From positions 161,217 through 183,324 of the forward strand of contig NMRA01000397.1 of NCBI GenBank assembly GCA_002633005.1: a stretch of DNA of 22,108 nt. The letters are read 5' to 3'. A model generated the notes under the pieces. It made no database searches and was not told the origin of the DNA. It saw only the letters and a list, made by a program, of their open reading frames with translations. The stretch is from Phoronis australis (Eukaryota; Phoronida; Phoronidae). The translations under genes were made by a program, and so were the position numbers. This document shows positions 20,516-22,108 of the stretch, piece after piece. Numbering within the stretch: position 1 is the stretch's first letter; every line of letters begins with the position of its first letter.

Positions 20516-21550
20516 TAGTTGATGTGTGCCAGTGGAGACTGTAAAGGTCTGTGCAATCCAAATATTTCCTTTTTTTAGTTGCCTAAGGAGGTTGTGTTAG
20601 CCAAAGACTGGCACAAATTCATCAGAACAGTTCTTGCATGGGTTGTCATCAGCTTAGTGTGTGTCGGATGTCAGCAACTTGTCCAATTTTAGCATAGTGT
20701 GCTGAGGATAAGAGCAGGGAATTGGTGGGATATGTATTTGATCCCATTTGCAAGTTGTATAAAATTAAACGTCATAAAGCTCAGAAAAGTCTATGTATAA
20801 ACCTTGAAAAATGACACCAGGGGGCGTGTTTCTCAGAGTTTTATTGGCTTTTGTCTTTTGCCGAAAAACCGGCTATGGACGGTTCACGAAAACAAGCTAA
20901 GGTTGAAAGTCAAAAAATCTATCTAACTCTTAAGTCAACAGACAGAAATCCATAGACTGCTCGACTAAATAGAAGACAAGATGTTTTGAGAAATGCAAAG
21001 ATAAAAATGAGTTTTTAGCTATTCATAATCAGATTTCTGATTTTTGGCTTAAGTCATAAAACAAAAACCAATATCCTCTTTGAAAAACAAGCCCTTGAAG
21101 TGACTTCAGTCAGAAATTTTGTTTCACGCTACTATTTCCGAAAATAATGTCATCTCAACTCAACAAAACTACAAGTTTTCTGAAATATACCTGCAATTGC
21201 TAGTTGCTCAGATAATTTGGTGTTCTTAGACATACTGTTATAGGTAGGGGCATGCTTCATTGGGTTGAAAAAGTGTACTCAGTTGGACACCTGAATAGGC
21301 TCAAACAAAGTCGATTCAATCATAAAGGTGTTTGAGGTAAAATAAAACCAAAATTAACAACTACCGGTAGTTTTTAAAGGGAAAAGTAACCTTTTTACAT
21401 GTCATTTTTAGCAAAAATAAGGTTCTTTGATTGTCCCACACATATTTTTCACTTAATTACAGCTTTTCTTAATTTAATCAATTATTCGATCTTTACTACA
21501 GAAGTGACGTTTTGGGAGGCAAGAATTTTGTGCCAATTTCTTTTCACATA
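20516..21550. other. Non-coding spacer with one weak exon-like segment
   Basis: An acceptor-like CTTTTTTTAG (ends 20578) is followed by an open 37-codon stretch to TAG at 20690. It contains a hydrophobic run (FIRTVLAWVVISLVCVGC) that could be a membrane segment. I do not recognise it and cannot link it to another exon. The remainder is AT-rich with nothing seen. Confidence 0.35.
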
Positions 21551-21674
21551 GTGCGACTGTGAGAGCTGTCATTGTTATACCTCGGCTGTGACAAGTTCGG
21601 TAGTCATTTGCTTTTGCTTATGAGTCAGCTGACATGCCACACTGTTGCTGTGTCCCGGGATGTACTCATTACCG
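21551..21674. repeat. Left arm of a large inverted repeat
   Basis: It begins AGTGCGACTGTGAGAGCTG... and includes TTCGGTAGTCATTTGCTTTTG and the ATG of the THAP-like relic. It pairs with 21978-22108 at roughly 80% identity by eye, with one 8-9 base gap. The arms are about 300 bases apart. Confidence 0.85.
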
Positions 21675-21975
21675 CCCAGAGCCTGTAAGCAGCTCTGCTG
21701 CGATATTGAGTAGAGAGAGTAAATACAGGCCCCGTTTGACAACCAGTGAAGAGGACAGTTCATTGTCCAATGAATAGATCGATGAGCCAAACTTTGATAA
21801 GTTTATTGAGGACTTGTCTAAAGTATTGGAACTATTCAGAAGGTGCCAAGTGTGTGGCAAGGGAGTCGCACCGCGGGATGTTATAAAGCAGTTTGTGTGC
21901 TCAGGTCACCATTCAGTGGGAGTGTGTCGCGGGACACTCGGGCAAGTGGGACAATTGTTCCTCTGTCCATGAGAT
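21634..21975 (+). pseudogene. Broken THAP-like / zinc-ribbon transposon protein, N-terminal part
   Basis: ATG at 21634 opens MPHCCCVPGCTHYR, resembling the start of THAP-type zinc fingers (M-P-x-C-C-x-P-x-C). The frame runs 47 codons to TAG at 21775. Beyond it the same frame continues with FDKFIEDLSKVLELFRRCQV and CGKGV, the CxxC of a zinc-ribbon module common in invertebrate transposon proteins. After GHHSV the expected continuation, CVAGHSGKWDNC, lies in the next frame from 21920. So there is one nonsense codon and one frameshift. A transposon origin is inferred from motifs and the inverted copy next to it; the family is not identified. Confidence 0.6.
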
Positions 21976-21977
21976 GA

Positions 21978-22108
21978 TAACAAGTACATCTCAGCACGCA
22001 GCAACAGTGTGCCATGTTGACTGACTCGTAAACAAAAGCCAATGTCGACCGAACTAATCACAACAGAGGTAGAACAATGACTGACTCGGCAGCTCTCACA
22101 GTCAGACT
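21978..22108. repeat. Right arm of the inverted repeat, with opposing THAP-like start
   Basis: It is the reverse complement of 21551-21674 with about 20% divergence and reaches the window edge. On the - strand an ATG at 22015 opens MAHCCCVLRCTCYH, the counterpart of MPHCCCVPGCTHYR. The two starts face each other head to head. Confidence 0.8.

Overview
The window looks like nuclear DNA of an animal, most likely a marine invertebrate. It is AT-rich, its genes are split by GT-AG introns, and it contains decayed LINEs, fold-back repeats and a TIR element. No CDS runs across the window, and most long open frames are chance or shadow frames. I cannot name the species; a non-vertebrate deuterostome is a guess.

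Left half, + strand: bases 1-2864 show no convincing exon and are probably intron of the first gene. Bases 2865-9042 hold the last six coding exons (309 codons plus stop, all junction phases compatible) of a gene I recognise as VIRMA (virilizer/KIAA1429), the scaffold of the m6A mRNA methyltransferase complex. The large N-terminal part lies off the left edge. Its introns contain an antisense LINE relic (6355-6793) and a nested tandem array with higher-order organisation (7558-8660). The 3' UTR carries a roughly 200-base fold-back (9191-9398) and a poly(A) signal at 9636.

Middle: a gene-poor stretch of about 3.4 kb (9660-13012) separates two convergent genes. On the - strand, 13286-14125 is a complete 279-residue open frame for a RING / TRAF-type zinc finger / coiled-coil protein of the NRDP1 (RNF41)-RNF151 type. 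A splice acceptor lies directly upstream of its start, so it has at least one more 5' exon.

Right half: apparently intergenic or long 5' intron. It holds an antisense LINE C-terminal relic with two frameshifts (15926-16372), a slightly CpG-richer stretch with E-box palindromes (about 16540-17890), and a 1.45 kb non-autonomous DNA transposon with matching TIRs and TA flanks (19064-20515). At the right edge lie head-to-head copies of a THAP-like transposon ORF start, forming a large inverted repeat (21551-22108).

The two genes are not an operon. VIRMA acts in nuclear mRNA methylation and the RING protein is a predicted E3 ubiquitin ligase; nothing in the sequence links them. I found no RNA gene and no CRISPR array.
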